DNA of 64,000 nt. Origin: Meconema thalassinum (lineage: Eukaryota > Arthropoda > Insecta > Orthoptera > Tettigoniidae). A program made the translations under genes and the position numbers. Below are positions 11,320 through 22,429 of the stretch, piece by piece. A model generated the notes under the pieces. It saw nothing but the letters and a program-made list of their open reading frames with translations. It was not told the origin of the DNA and made no database searches. Positions within the stretch are counted from its first letter, which is position 1, and every line of letters begins with the position of its first letter. The stretch lies in assembly GCA_946902985.2 (NCBI GenBank), contig OX336389.2, positions 278,797,527 to 278,861,526 on the forward strand, written 5' to 3'.

Positions 11320-11560
11320 CTTACTTTTAGGGTCTGGGACACCGTGGGCATACTGTCCCTTAAGGTTGTGTGTGTGTGTGTGTGTGTGGAATTTGTGTGG
11401 TAACCTGTGTTATTGTGATGGCTGTACTAGTGTGTGCAATTGTAAATTGAGGATTGGATTAGGAAAGAGGCAAAGACGTCGCTTTGGAAGTAGACTGCTT
11501 CGATCTCACGCTCATTCGGAGAAAAAATATCATGGATCCTTCAGGAAACAGTTATTCTAA
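11320..11560 (-). mobile_element. SINE family A 3' tail fragment
   Basis: The segment cctgtgttattgtgatggct near 11405 is shared with the 3' domains of the copies at 60835 (plus, as read) and 29315 and 37027 (reverse complement). A (TG)n run lies at 11371-11391. The head and core are missing, so this is only a fragment. Confidence 0.5.
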
Positions 11561-11816
11561 TATGGATAGCCTTGGTGGGCTCATATTTGAATAAACTACC
11601 ATAGCTCTCATAATATACTTAGACTGCTCGGGGCATCACAGTACAGTAGGCACTAATCAAACGACTACCACACCAACTGACGACCCCAATGGTGAAACTG
11701 AATTGGTCTAACTGGATCATTGTTTTGAAATTTGAAATTTTATAATGCAATCTTAGCTAAAAATGTAATAATGTTGCAGGAAAGAAATGTATGGTAATAA
11801 AATATAAGGTGCGTTC

Positions 11817-12652
11817 AAAAAGTAACGAGCCGGAGGCTGGAATGCGCAAACCGGTGACGACATTGGCTAACGAGGTGTGGTTCCCACCAGAGCGTGAAAG
11901 GTCACAGCCCGTCGCTAGAGGGCACGCGTGCACGTCACGTGACGATACAAAGCAAACATCAGCATGCATCAATCGTCCAAAGCTGCCAGTCGCATTGCAA
12001 ACAGTGACATGGAGGCGTCAACCGAAGAGCAAAGAGGTGTTGTTCGGTTTCTGACAGCGGAAGGAGTAGGGGGAAAGGACATTCATCGACGAATGTCACA
12101 AGTGTACGGCGAACACTGCATGTCCCTTGCAAGGGCCAAGGCGTGGCACAAGCGCTTTAGGGAAGGACGGGTGTCGTTAGCCGATGATGCCCGGTCTGGG
12201 GCACCCCCCTGCATTACCGATGACAACGTCCAGCTGGTTGATGCACTCATTACCCAGGACCGCCGAGTGACAATGAACGCCATAGCCGCCGTGGTCGCTC
12301 CACGACAATGCAAGACAACATACGGCCAACACAGTCGCGGCACTCCTGCAGAATTTCAAATGGGAGGTTCTCAGCCACCCTCCATACAGTCCAGACCTCT
12401 CTCCCTGTGATTACTCCATGTTTGGTCCCCTGAAAAGGGCTCTGCGGGGCCAACGATTCACCTCGGACGGCGACGTCCAGCTGTACGTGCGGAACTGGCT
12501 CACATCGCAGCCCAGGGAATTTTATGAGACAGCCATTCACCGCCTCGTGTCACAGTGGGACAAGTGCCTCAACAGCCAGGGCCAATACTTCTAACATACA
12601 GGTACTGGTTTCTGTAATTATGCCTCCGGCTCGTTACTTTTTGAACGCACCT
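11817..12652 (+). mobile_element. Mariner with perfect 31-bp TIRs, internally deleted
   Basis: Both ends begin AGGTGCGTTCAAAAAGTAAC and match perfectly for 31 bp. They are flanked by TA at 11815-11816 and 12653-12654. At 836 bp the element is about 450-500 bp shorter than a full mariner because the catalytic core between the DNA-binding domain and the second Asp is gone. Perfect ends suggest a fairly recent insertion, and a deletion derivative of this kind could still be moved by an active partner element. Confidence 0.94.
12009..12594 (+). pseudogene. Mos1-like mariner transposase with internal deletion
   Basis: The likely start is ATG 12009 (MEASTEEQRGVVRFL); an upstream in-frame ATG at 11964 only extends into the leader. 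The N-terminal domain shows paired helix-turn-helix motifs (GKDIHRRMSQVYGE, AWHKRFREGR, DDARSGAP) and ends with an ALITQDRRVTMNAIA linker. Near 12295 a deletion removes the first catalytic Asp and shifts the frame. In the second frame LHDNARQHTANTV carries Asp 2, and YSPDLSPCDYSMF carries Asp 3, exactly 34 residues later (DD34D). The C-terminus SQWDKCLNSQGQYF ends at 12594. The protein cannot be a functional transposase. Confidence 0.9.
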
Positions 12653-12654
12653 TA

Positions 12655-13127
12655 TAGTAGTGTGAATTTAGTATATTACTGTTTGAATTATTAGTCTGCT
12701 ACAGCATAATAGAAAATAAATACACTAAACAATTTCACGAATTATAACAGGCGGTCGGAAATTCAGACGTAAGATGTAACCGGTTTACTTTGTTCCGTTT
12801 CGATCACTGCATCGTGTTCCACTGTCGGTATTGCTCGTGTATGGCTAGCGTGGCTGAGGAGAGACTTGCTGGAATATGGGTGGACTGTGACTGGTCACAA
12901 ATTTATCGCTTTCTTATCGTAACATGTCGTTACAACACGGAATGTCCATTAAGTATCCTTATGTCATCTGAACGGAACGTCCGGAGCCGTGTCACACGGG
13001 ATAATGCTTCCTTTTAGGATAGAAAGTTTCCAAATCATGTTAAGAAGATTGTTTTTGTCTTTAGCTGAGACCTGAAGCAACACTAAGTAGACACTCGTAT
13101 TTATAACCAAACAATCACTTCAAGAAT
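12655..13127. other. No gene recognised
   Basis: About 470 bp between the mariner and an (AAAT)n run. A 75-codon plus-strand frame at 12790-13017 has no recognised motif. Confidence 0.45.
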
Positions 13128-13405
13128 AAATAAATAAATAAATAAATAAATAACATTATGGTGTTTTAAGCCATTTTCAGTGTTGACTTGGTAAAGGAAA
13201 GTTTGATGCTTTTCAGTCGGTCAACACAAGTTTTTCCCAAAAGAGATGGGTTACTCCCTAATCCCGAAAAATTTACATGAGATTAATAAATACACTAGGA
13301 TATATTTATTATTTATTAATCTAATGTAAGTTTATCAGGATTAGGGAATAACCCATCTCTTTTGGGAAAACTGGTGTTGACCGACTGAAAAGTATCAAAC
13401 TTTCA

Positions 13406-13480
<75 letters not shown>
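13128..13480. repeat. (AAAT)n microsatellites flanking a hairpin
   Basis: AAAT units lie at about 13128-13153 and, longer, at 13408-13480, on either side of the palindrome at 13197-13404. The same unit forms the tail of the LINE at 7147-7200. Confidence 0.85.
13197..13404. repeat. 208-bp imperfect palindrome (hairpin)
   Basis: The left arm starting gaaagtttgatgcttttcag is the reverse complement of the right arm ending ctgaaaagtatcaaactttc. The arms are about 93 bp, roughly 90% identical, with a spacer of about 20 bp (cactaggatatatttat). It could be a foldback MITE or two head-to-head copies of one LINE tail, since both flanks are (AAAT)n. There is no coding content. Confidence 0.88.
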
Positions 13481-13481
<1 letters not shown>

Positions 13482-13484
13482 GGA

Positions 13485-13903
13485 AATGTTACAAACTACA
13501 ATTACTGCAAAATCTAGAAGTACGTCCCTCATTACATTGCCGTATAACATTTTCCATTCATAGCTGTGGCATACGCTGCTCGCAATACTATTTTAACGTT
13601 AGGGAATAGAGGTTGCTCTTGTTCTTGTGCGTTTCAATTATTGACTTGTGAAATGATGGTCAAGTTGCCACGTGCACTAGGGCTTATAAGGAAAATGTAT
13701 TGAGCCCAAATCGAACTAGCGATCCATTGGGAAATGAGAGCGTGATTCGACAATATTTGAGTAGGCGCGCGGGAAGCCAAGCACGAACCACCAAGAGGGT
13801 ATGATAAAGAGGAACTGACAATAAATTGAGAGTCGCAGGTAGTGGAAATAACCAGAAGTAAAGCATAAACTCTGCGTGAAACAATAGAAAGTCTGAGAAG
13901 AAC
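13485..13903. other. No gene recognised
   Basis: Flank upstream of the large LINE. Two overlapping minus-strand frames of 86 codons show no domain pattern. Confidence 0.45.
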
Positions 13904-14093
13904 AAGACACTATCCTGAGAGTCGAGAAGGCTGTGACTAGACAATGTTCACGAGGTTCGTGCTGCCGTAGTTGCATCTCATTTGGAGAGGTTTTTGGATA
14001 TCACATTGGAGTGCGAATCGTATATCAAAGTATTCTAGATACCTACAACACTTTTGTAAGTATTATTCCTAATATTTGTGAACCTTACCGTAC

Positions 14094-15461
14094 GTGAAGT
14101 GGAAAATACACAACCTAAAACTCTGTTCTGATTATCCCAACATGGTCGCCACCTCTGTTGATAGAGGTCGGCGTCTCTTAACGAACACAACGAATGATAA
14201 AACTTCTGACGTGTCAACCCACCAAGCACCAAACCAACCAACGAATTATTATAATACTGTAAATAACCCTGATTGTAACAACAGTACATCTGGCACCCAA
14301 ATGACAACTACAATAACTACCAAAGAAACAAATCCAAAGTCAAGCTATTCTGCTATAGCTCAATCTCTCCCCTCCAAAGAACAAGCTATCGTAATTGAAT
14401 CTCAAGATGGAATCAGTATCAAAGATTATGTGCTAGCTGTAGGAAAACTCACTAGCCCTAGAAACATTCGTTTTGTTTCACGAATATCGAATGGACGAAT
14501 ATGCATTTTTCTTTCTGGCAAGAAAGTTGTTGAAGAGTTAATATTAGCAAACCCCAAGATCTTAATAAACAATCTATCTTTGGAAATACGACCACTCTTA
14601 ACAAAAAAAAAAAGGCGTATTATATTATCAAACGTTTGTCCTGTAATACCCAACTATATAATTGAAGAGGAATTGTTAAACATTGGTGTGAAAATCATGT
14701 CTAAAATTACCCCTATCAGAGCAGGCTTATCCATCCCAGGTTTCTCTCATATTTTGAGCTTTCGAAGACAAATGTACATCCAAAATGAAGACTTCGATAA
14801 AATCTCTGCATCTCTCCAAATTGAATACGATGGCACTAACTACTGGATTTACCTATCATCTGGCTCACCCACCCGCTTTATTTGTAAAACTGAGGGACAT
14901 TTGGCCAAAGACTGTCCTACTAACAACTCAGTTCCAAATGATCAACCAACCTCTCAGCACGACATTCATAAAATTGACAAACCTAACCTCTCCAATTTTC
15001 CTAAACTACAAGAGAAACCACAAACAACAGAGATAAACCCCAAAAATGCAACCAGTACTTCCGACCTTCCTCCAACAAATTCACATATTGAAACTTCATC
15101 AGATATCCGAAACTTAACTCAAAACCAAGATTGTAATGGTATTTTTCTCTCCGAAATTACAATAGAAAGAACAGTGCCTGGACATGGTGAAACATGTCCT
15201 GCCTCAACAACTGGACATTTCCCTGGATTTAAAAGACCAATGTCACTCGCCAGCAGTGAAAGAACTGACCAAAATATTTCTAATAGCAACAGACCAAAAA
15301 TCGACTCTTCTGAACAAATTGAGAATCACAAGGCAAATCACACTTCTAAGAAACCCAAGAAAGAACCACAAAAACCAACAATCAGCGATATGCTCCTTCC
15401 TGTGAATCAGGTTTTGGAAGCTGATCCATCACTAGCTCCTCTCAGTTACACACAACTCTAA
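14094..15461 (+). CDS. LINE ORF1, gag-like RNA-binding protein
   Basis: An open frame of 455 codons; ATG 14142 (MVATSVDRG) is a likely alternative start, because the first residues are not protein-like. The N-terminus is rich in Thr, Asn and Ser. An RRM-like central region follows (ISRISNGRICIFLSGKKVVEE). A single zinc knuckle RFICKTEGHLAKDC lies near residues 260-275, and a polar Lys-rich C-terminus closes the protein. The knuckle should read C-x2-C-x4-H-x4-C; the first Cys is Arg (cgc, one transition from tgc), so zinc binding is probably lost. The known role is to coat LINE RNA and chaperone it with ORF2. Bases 15462-15605 look like a frameshifted C-terminal extension (LAKALQKLYPYYTDKSIK in another frame). 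Confidence 0.8.
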   Translation: MKWKIHNLKLCSDYPNMVATSVDRGRRLLTNTTNDKTSDVSTHQAPNQPTNYYNTVNNPDCNNSTSGTQMTTTITTKETNPKSSYSAIAQSLPSKEQAIVIESQDGISIKDYVLAVGKLTSPRNIRFVSRISNGRICIFLSGKKVVEELILANPKILINNLSLEIRPLLTKKKRRIILSNVCPVIPNYIIEEELLNIGVKIMSKITPIRAGLSIPGFSHILSFRRQMYIQNEDFDKISASLQIEYDGTNYWIYLSSGSPTRFICKTEGHLAKDCPTNNSVPNDQPTSQHDIHKIDKPNLSNFPKLQEKPQTTEINPKNATSTSDLPPTNSHIETSSDIRNLTQNQDCNGIFLSEITIERTVPGHGETCPASTTGHFPGFKRPMSLASSERTDQNISNSNRPKIDSSEQIENHKANHTSKKPKKEPQKPTISDMLLPVNQVLEADPSLAPLSYTQL

Positions 15462-15707
15462 TCTTTTCACGAAAATTCCAAAGGTGTCAAGGACGTGGTG
15501 GCAATTGCTTTCAATTACACCCAGACATAGAAGGACTTGCTAAAGCCCTACAGAAACTATACCCCTACTACACCGATAAAAGCATTAAAACAGAAGCTCT
15601 CGGATAGTGAAGAAATTACTGTAGTTCGTCAACCAAAGCGAAGACCAAATGGATAACAATGCAACTCTAGACTATTCTAGCGATGAATAATCTCTCCCTC
15701 TTTAATA

Positions 15708-18700
15708 ATGGAAATGGATCTTTTGCTATTCCGTATAGTACTTATGGCAACAACAATACTCCAATGGAATATCAACAGCTATCGATCCCAGTTAGAATTC
15801 CTGCAACTCCTAATAAATGAACACCAACCACCAATTATCTGTCTCCAAGAGACCAACTTTCGGAATGATTTTTCTGCTAATCTAAGACTTTACAATGTGT
15901 ATCATAAAAATAGAACTAATGCAAGTCATCCAAGCGGAGGAGTAGCTACCTATGTCAAAAACAATATGTACCTTAAAGAAATTTCTTTAAACTCCAATTT
16001 GGAAGCTGTAGCCGTCTCATTGCATCTACCTCCCTCTCTGTGTATCTGCAATATTTATATACCAAACAGTTACCTATTTCACGGAGATGATCTACGAAAT
16101 CTTATCCGTCAGCTACCTAAACCATTCATTCTAGTAGGCGACTTCAACAACCATAACACGTTATGGGGCAGTCATCACACCGATGCAAGAGGGAAGGAGA
16201 TAGAAAAGATACTAGATGAATTTGACCTAATTCTAATGAATTCAACTGCTCCAACTCGTTTCGATATTGCTCATGGAACCTATAGTAGCATAGACCTAAC
16301 TATCTGCACTCCGGAGATAGCAACTGGTTTTGACTGGTCTGTCTATTCGACGCTCCAAGGAAATAGTGACAACTTCCCCATACTGATCAATAACGACAAC
16401 GCTTCAATCAACGCCCCGATACCCCAAACCCATAAATGGAACTTAAATGAAGCAAATTGGACGCAGTTCAATCATATAGTCAACAACCATTTAATTGGCC
16501 TAACCCATCCACATGACTTCCCTTCCAAACACATCAATGATATTGTTCAAGATTTTACAGAAGCAATAGTTAAATCTGCAAACATAGTGTTCCGAAAATA
16601 AAGATAAACCCGTGTAAGAAGACAGTACCTTGGTGGAACGATGCATGTAAGGAAGCTCTAAAGAATAAAAACCATGCTTTCTACTGTATGTCTTTAAGAG
16701 AAAACCAACTCCTGAAAATAAAGCCCAATTTCAGAAATGTAGAGCAATCGCCCGAAAAGAAATTAAAGATAGCAAAAAGAACTCGTGGCTGACATTTATT
16801 TCCCCACTAAATTCTCAAACTCCACAAAAAGAAGTACAGTATGGAATAAACTCAATCGTGTGAATGGTAAATATAACCAGTTCCACATTACTTCTCTCAG
16901 AAACCCGAATGATGGATCCTTCATAACCAACCCTCAAAACATTGCTGATACATTTGCTGACTCATTCTCCAAGATTTCTAGTGACCACAATTATGACCAA
17001 CATTTTCTCCATATAAAGAAAACCAGCGAATCTCTTGATCTAAAAAGAACCTTCCCTGACTCCAATTCTAATTTAAATGAACCTTTTCAATTACAGGACA
17101 TGATTATTGAACTTGACAAATGCGGCAAATCCAGCCCTGGCCCAGATACGGTCCCTTATGAGTTATGAAGACAGTTCCCACTAAACGCATTAAATTATCT
17201 TCTGGCTATTTTCAACTACATTTGGACCTCTCAGACGTTCCCTGATCAATGGCGCAGAGCCATTGTTGTTCCAATACTCAAGCCAGGGAACGATAACTCA
17301 ATTGCAGAAAATTACCGTCCAATCGCTCTAACAAATGCAATATGCAAATTAATGGAGAAAATTGTTAACAGGAGATTACGATGGTATCTTGAACATATAA
17401 ACTTTTTTAGGGATGTACAAAGTGGGTTTCGTAAAGGACGTTCAACTGTCGATACTCTCATAAGTTTGGAATCTGAAATTCGGGAGGCTTTCCTAAACAA
17501 CCATCACCTCATAACAGTTAGTCTAGATATTGAAAAGGCATGTGACATGGTGTTCAACGACCATGTACTTAAATCACTGATGGAATATAACATTTCAGGA
17601 AATATGCTGTATTTCATCTACAACTTCCTCAAAGATCGTAGAATTCAAGTTAAGACAAATGGTATTTTGTCACAGGAAGTTACAATCGACAATGGAGTCC
17701 CTCAAGGATCAGTCATCAGTGTTACTTTATTCCTGGTCGCAATAAATGGAATTGTATCCAACATCCACTTGCCAGTAAAGGCTTGTCTTTTTGCCGACGA
17801 TTTGACCATATTCTGTGCTGGAAAAAATAGTTCAACTACTCAACAACTACTTCAAGAATCACTTGAAAATATTCAACAATGGGCCAAGATTACTGAATTC
17901 AAGTTCTCCAAAACAAAGTCCAAATGCATAGTATTCTCTAAAAACAAACACTCTGTACCAGATCCCGAGCTCAACATAAACAATCATAAAATTGAGACAG
18001 TATCAACTCTTAAAATCCTGGGAATTCTGTTTGATAGTAAATTAAGTTGGATTCCATACCTGAAAAATCTCAAGGATGAGTGTCTACGACGGATTAACTT
18101 AATGAAGATTCTCGCAGCAAAAAACTGGGGAGCAGATTATCAAGTGTTCATGAATACTTATAGATCAATTATTAGGGCCAAATTAGATTATGGCAGTATA
18201 GTATACAACTCTGCAACAGGGTCTTCCCTCAAGATCCTTGATTCTATCCAGTCAGCTGCTCTTCGAATTGCTCTGGGAACTCTCCGCACCAGTCCAGTAA
18301 CCAGTATGCAAATAGAAGCCAATGAACCACCTCTTGCAATTAGACGTAAACAACTAAGTTTATCATATACACTCAAAGTATCAACTATGACTAAATCACT
18401 CATTAAGTCGTATGTTTTCCCTACTAACAGCCACACAAGAACAAACACTGAATCAAGACGACAACCTTCGCCCTTGAATGTCAGAATATCCAAGTTCCTT
18501 GAAGAATTAAACCTAAATATTCCTCCCATACTACTCTCAGACCATTCTCTTGATATCCCACCGTGGACAATTACCTTACCAACAGTCAACTTCGAACTGA
18601 ACAACTTAGTTAAAAAACCAAACTGACAGATCACAGTACCATCGATTATTTCTTGAATTCTCCAATAGATACCCAATGCACAGTGCCATTTACACTGATG

Positions 18701-19494
18701 GTTCGAAATATGATGAAAGAAACGGTTGTGGAATAATTTATCCTGACCATACCATGCTTTTTCGACTTCCTGAATCTTTCACTGTCTATTTTAATGAACT
18801 CTTTGCTCTTAAACAGGCCATGAAATACATTTTGAATACAACCAGCTGCAACAACTCATTTATTATTTACTCCGATTCACGAAGTGCATTAAAGCAATAG
18901 AGAATCTATCTCCGACAAACGTCCTTGTACAAGAAATTCAATTGATATTCCATAAAGTGGTGAAGCAAGGTAAACAAGTCATATTTGTGTGGGTACCCTC
19001 TCACAGTGGCATTCTTGGCAATGAATCTGCCGATCAAGCAGCTAAAGAAGCCACACTTCTTCCTTTATGTGATCCTACAATAGCTACACCTCATACTGAC
19101 ATCATTTCCTACGTCAAAAGAAAAGTATCCCAACAGTGGAAGAATCATTGGCTTAGAACTTCTACCAGTAAACTCCATGAAACAACATCAGGAACCACAG
19201 AACAATATCTCCATCATAAATATTCCTGGCAAGATCAAGTTCTAATATCACGAATAAGAATAGGTCATACCAACTTCACCCACAGCTATCTCCTCGAGAA
19301 GAAACAACCCCCTATCTGCTCAACATGTAACAGCGTACTGACTGTGCAGCACATAATCTCAGACTGTGCTCTCTACAACCACTGGCGCCAGCACAACAGC
19401 ATTCCCAAGAAGATATGTGAGGCCTTCTCATCTCTTTCACAGCTCAAAAAACTCATCAAGTTCTTCAAAGACTCTGAACTTTATTTCAAAATCT
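15708..19494 (+). pseudogene. LINE ORF2: endonuclease, reverse transcriptase, RNase H
   Basis: The endonuclease at 15735-16400 has LQWNINSYRSQ, CLQETNF, YIPNSY, LVGDFNNHNTLWG, SSIDLTI and a closing SDNFPI, where the usual His of SDH is Asn. After a frameshift near 16600 a linker has WWNDACKEALK. RT runs from 16785: PGPDTVPYEL, an in-frame TGA at 17166, then NYRPIALTN, SGFRKGRSTVD, DIEKACDMV, QGSVIS and FADDLTIF with the catalytic Asp pair. A frameshift near 18610 in an A-run leads to RNase H (YTDGS, NELFA, YSDSRSA). A one-base deletion near 18893 precedes WVPSHSGILGNESAD. The protein ends in a Cys-His motif (CSTCNSVLTVQHIISDC). Four or so lesions inactivate it. Confidence 0.9.
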
Positions 19495-19558
19495 GATTGA
19501 TAACTCATAGTAGTGGAACTTTTCTTTATTTCTAGTGTTCATTTTAAGATTGTATATT

Positions 19559-19921
19559 GTATTCAATTTTTTTATTTTTTTTTATTTTTTTTTTAGCGTA
19601 TGGCATTTTAGTGCCGAGAGTATCCGAGGACATGATCGGCTCGCCAGTTTTTGTAGCTGCTTCGAGACGGACACCCAATGGGTGAGCTACAAGTACCGGT
19701 GGGGAGGAAAGTTGGAATGGAAGGTCGAGGAGTTGGAAGGTAGCGGCTGTGGCCTATAGTTAGGGACCAACCCCGGCATTTGGCTGGAAGGAAGATGGGA
19801 AACCACAGAAGACCATCTTCAAGGTTGCCGGCGGGGGGATTCGAACCTCCTCGCCTCCCGGATGTGAGCGACTGCCAGCAGTCATGCCGTAACGACCACG
19901 GCTAACTCACCCGGTATTCAA
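19559..19921 (-). mobile_element. SINE (family D) in the LINE 3' UTR, with TSD
   Basis: gtattcaa at 19559-19566 and 19914-19921 brackets the element. On the minus strand it starts with a tRNA-like head (gagttagccgtggtcgttac; B box aggttcgaatcccc), then a core containing gtggtttcccatcttccttc and aaatgccggggttggtccct, then a unique 3' part and an A/T-rich tail (poly-T at the left as read). The core resembles that of families A and B, but the head and tail differ. Confidence 0.88.
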
Positions 19922-20035
19922 ATTAATGTATTGTATGTAGAGTATTGTATAACGTAAGTCTACAGTGAAAGTCGCGATAAGACTTTCTAAGTTAAAACGA
20001 CTATAAATTAATCAAATAAAAAAAAAGACACTATC

Positions 20036-20541
20036 GCCGAATGAGAACAAATGGAAACGCAAAAACAAATGAAATGAGTTGCCCGACACACGTATTGGCA
20101 AGCCCCCAGAGAAATTTCGATAGGAGAATTTTGATCTTATATTTTTAGAGCAGGAGTTAAAAGAACGCCGCATACTTTTTTGTACGAGAAGGAGGGGAGG
20201 TAATGCGCGGAGTATTGAGTCATGTGACAAGCTTAGCCAATTGTAAACGACTGAAATTAGCGCTGTGTTTCATAATGACTAATTAATAAAAATAAACAAG
20301 AAGGCTAATAACTTTGGAAATTACGTCACATTCTTCCGAAGAAAATGATAATTTTTTGGATCTTATGAGATGATTGTGCATCGAGATATTAAATATAATA
20401 GGAAGCACGCAATGAATGTGGGAAAATGCGAGGATTAGCCGGGAAATCGACCCAAAGAGCGAAGAGAGAAGACAAAAGCAATCTTGACTCAGTCCCGGCC
20501 AGACCGGAGTTGGTGCGCTCCAGAAATGATATTAAGTTTGC
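20036..20541. other. No gene recognised
   Basis: About 500 bp between the LINE and the next SINE, containing no supported feature. Confidence 0.5.
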
Positions 20542-20938
20542 CAAGTATAATTTCAACACACCGACAGTAGTGGCTACGCTGGCTAACGCGCAGCATTAGG
20601 TAATGGGGCCAAGCTCTCTGCTGACTCGGTAGACGCGTGGGTTCGAGCCCCACCGTCGGCCGTCCTTGAAATGGTTTTCCGTGGTTTCCCATTTTCAACA
20701 CCAGGCAAATGCTGGGACGGTACCTTCTGACAGGCCACGGCCGCTTCCTTCCACATCCTTGCCCAGTTTCATTCACCATCATTCATTTCATCTCTCATTA
20801 ACTCCTCTCATGAGGTTGGCGTCAGGAAAGGCATCCGGCCGTAAAAACCATCGCCACAAAGACTTCCATCGCATCTCATCCCCGACCCCGTTGGAAAACG
20901 GGAAAAATAAGGGGTAGACATACAAGTATAATTTCAAC
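20542..20938 (+). mobile_element. SINE (family B) with 16-bp TSD
   Basis: caagtataatttcaac at 20542-20557 and 20923-20938 flanks 365 bp. The tRNA-like head contains gtggctacgctggctaacgc and the B box gggttcgagccccac. The shared core follows (tggttttccgtggtttccca, caggcaaatgctgggacgg, caggccacggccgcttcctt), then a tail with ggaaaggcatccggccgtaa and aataaggggtagaca. A second copy lies at 40208-40519 with a different 3' end. Confidence 0.92.
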
Positions 20939-20939
20939 C

Positions 20940-21420
20940 AGTATTCAGTGTAACAGGAAGAAGTCGAAAGTTACGATTTTACGAACGTTTGGAATTACAG
21001 AAGATTGGATCGAGAGCTGCGAAGTTAGCATACCGCTGGTGATTGAGGAGTTGCCCATAGCAGTGCACGAGATAGCCGCTGAAATGAGTGAATACGGGAG
21101 TGGAACTCAGGTTACAGCAGAGAACATGACAAGATAAGACTTCGAATAATTTCAAGCACGCATAGCTACAATATTGAGAGAGGCCGCACGGTGGATGATC
21201 AAACAGCTCCTAGCCAAACTTCTACAGAACAGTTGAGGAGCTTGTTTTTAAAACTGAATATCTGCACAATGATAAATTTTACTGGAGGGAGGAAAAACGT
21301 ATATCTTCAGACAGGATTATCGAAATGGGGTAATGTATAGTTTAAGTGATAGCTAGAAAGAGCAAATTACTATCAACAAAAGTGCACCAAATTATATATA
21401 GTAACCTACATAAAAAGTTA
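20940..21420. other. No gene recognised
   Basis: No coding pattern. This stretch lies between a SINE and a hAT MITE. Confidence 0.5.
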
Positions 21421-22079
21421 TTGATAACTAAGGTTCGGAAGTTAAGGAAAAGTCATTTTTTTTCCTGAGCTCATTTTACCCAAAATCTGAAAAATAAGTT
21501 TGAATGATGTGTCCCTGACCACGTTTAAAGCAATTTGATGTTGCCTATAAATGCATATTACGGCCATTTTTATTGTTTTGGTCATATTTGGTCATATTTT
21601 AGTGATATAAGGTCGTATTTGGTTATAATTTCAGCATTTTCGTTTAAATTGAGACATCGTTAACAAGGTACGAGTCGAGTTTCAAACACAGGATTTCCAA
21701 ATAGTGCAGTAGATATATTTTTCTTTCTTTTTCCGGAATAGGCAGATAGCAGGTTTAGAAGGCCTGATTCCAAGAAGGCGCTCCTCTACGGACGTCTTTT
21801 AGTACATCTTTCTGGACAAGTTAGATTGCGACACTGTACGCATGAGATCACGGAATATGACGATAGTGTGCTTCCACCTTTCAACAGGATGTCACGCTTT
21901 GGCAATTAAGACGTTTACTGTATGTTAGTGATACTCTACCTATCCCAAAAATTCATGAGATATTTCATAGTTTAGGTCATATTTTATAATTTTAGGTCAT
22001 ATTTACCTAGTTTTTAGGGCATATTTTTTGCATATTTTGTACTTCTTTAGGTCTTACACTTCCGAACCCTATTGATAAC
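21421..22079. mobile_element. Non-autonomous hAT (MITE), 8-bp TSD TTGATAAC
   Basis: TTGATAAC at 21421-21428 and 22072-22079 flanks 643 bp. The left end TAAGGTTCGGAAGTTAAG and the inward-read right end TAGGGTTCGGAAGTGTAAG form the TIRs. The interior is T-rich with many ggtcatattt-type repeats and no frame, as in hAT MITEs. The 8-bp duplication and terminal TA(G)GG fit the hAT superfamily. Confidence 0.88.
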
Positions 22080-22081
22080 AG

Positions 22082-22429
22082 ATTGATAAAAATGAATGGA
22101 TAAATTTAGTTTAAAAAAATGGTTGCTGTATTTAGCTATGGAAAGCAGGATATTTTACATAATCTCAAATAATTATCCTAATTCGTGATATTTATTTTGA
22201 ACATAATATTGATAGGTAGGCCTATTATTCGAAATTAAATGCCTCAATTTAAAAAAAAATCATTTAGTTCAATATATTATAAGTGATGGATAAGTAGGCT
22301 ATATTCAGTTTTGAGAGAAAGGCATGTTTTCTCACAATGGGAAATATTAACATTTGATCAAAAAATATTTTACCATTCAATGCAGCAGAGGCAAATGTTT
22401 CCGAATCAACCAATTTTTTTAATTTTTTT
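22082..22429. other. No gene recognised
   Basis: AT-rich stretch between the MITE and the mariner remnant. It may include degraded upstream mariner sequence that I cannot identify. Confidence 0.4.

Larger units (their letters stand above)
13904..20035 (+). mobile_element. Near full-length I-type LINE with ~11-bp TSD
   Basis: The sequence aagacactatc occurs at 13904-13914 and again at 20025-20035, directly after an A-rich end. It brackets about 6.1 kb holding a 5' UTR, ORF1, ORF2 and 3' UTR in the right order. ORF2 encodes apurinic endonuclease, reverse transcriptase and RNase H, the layout of the I superfamily of non-LTR retrotransposons. A SINE occupies 19567-19913 in the 3' UTR. Lesions are few for so long an element, so it is moderately young. 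The target duplication may extend ambiguously into the poly-A. Confidence 0.93.

Noticed and set aside
14094..14141. ATG 14094 as the certain ORF1 start
   Set aside because: The residues before Met at 14142 look like translated leader; the choice between the two starts cannot be made from sequence alone.
20489..20782. 97-codon minus-strand frame (PTVGLEPTRLPSQQ)
   Set aside because: Antisense of the family B SINE head; a familiar spurious protein.
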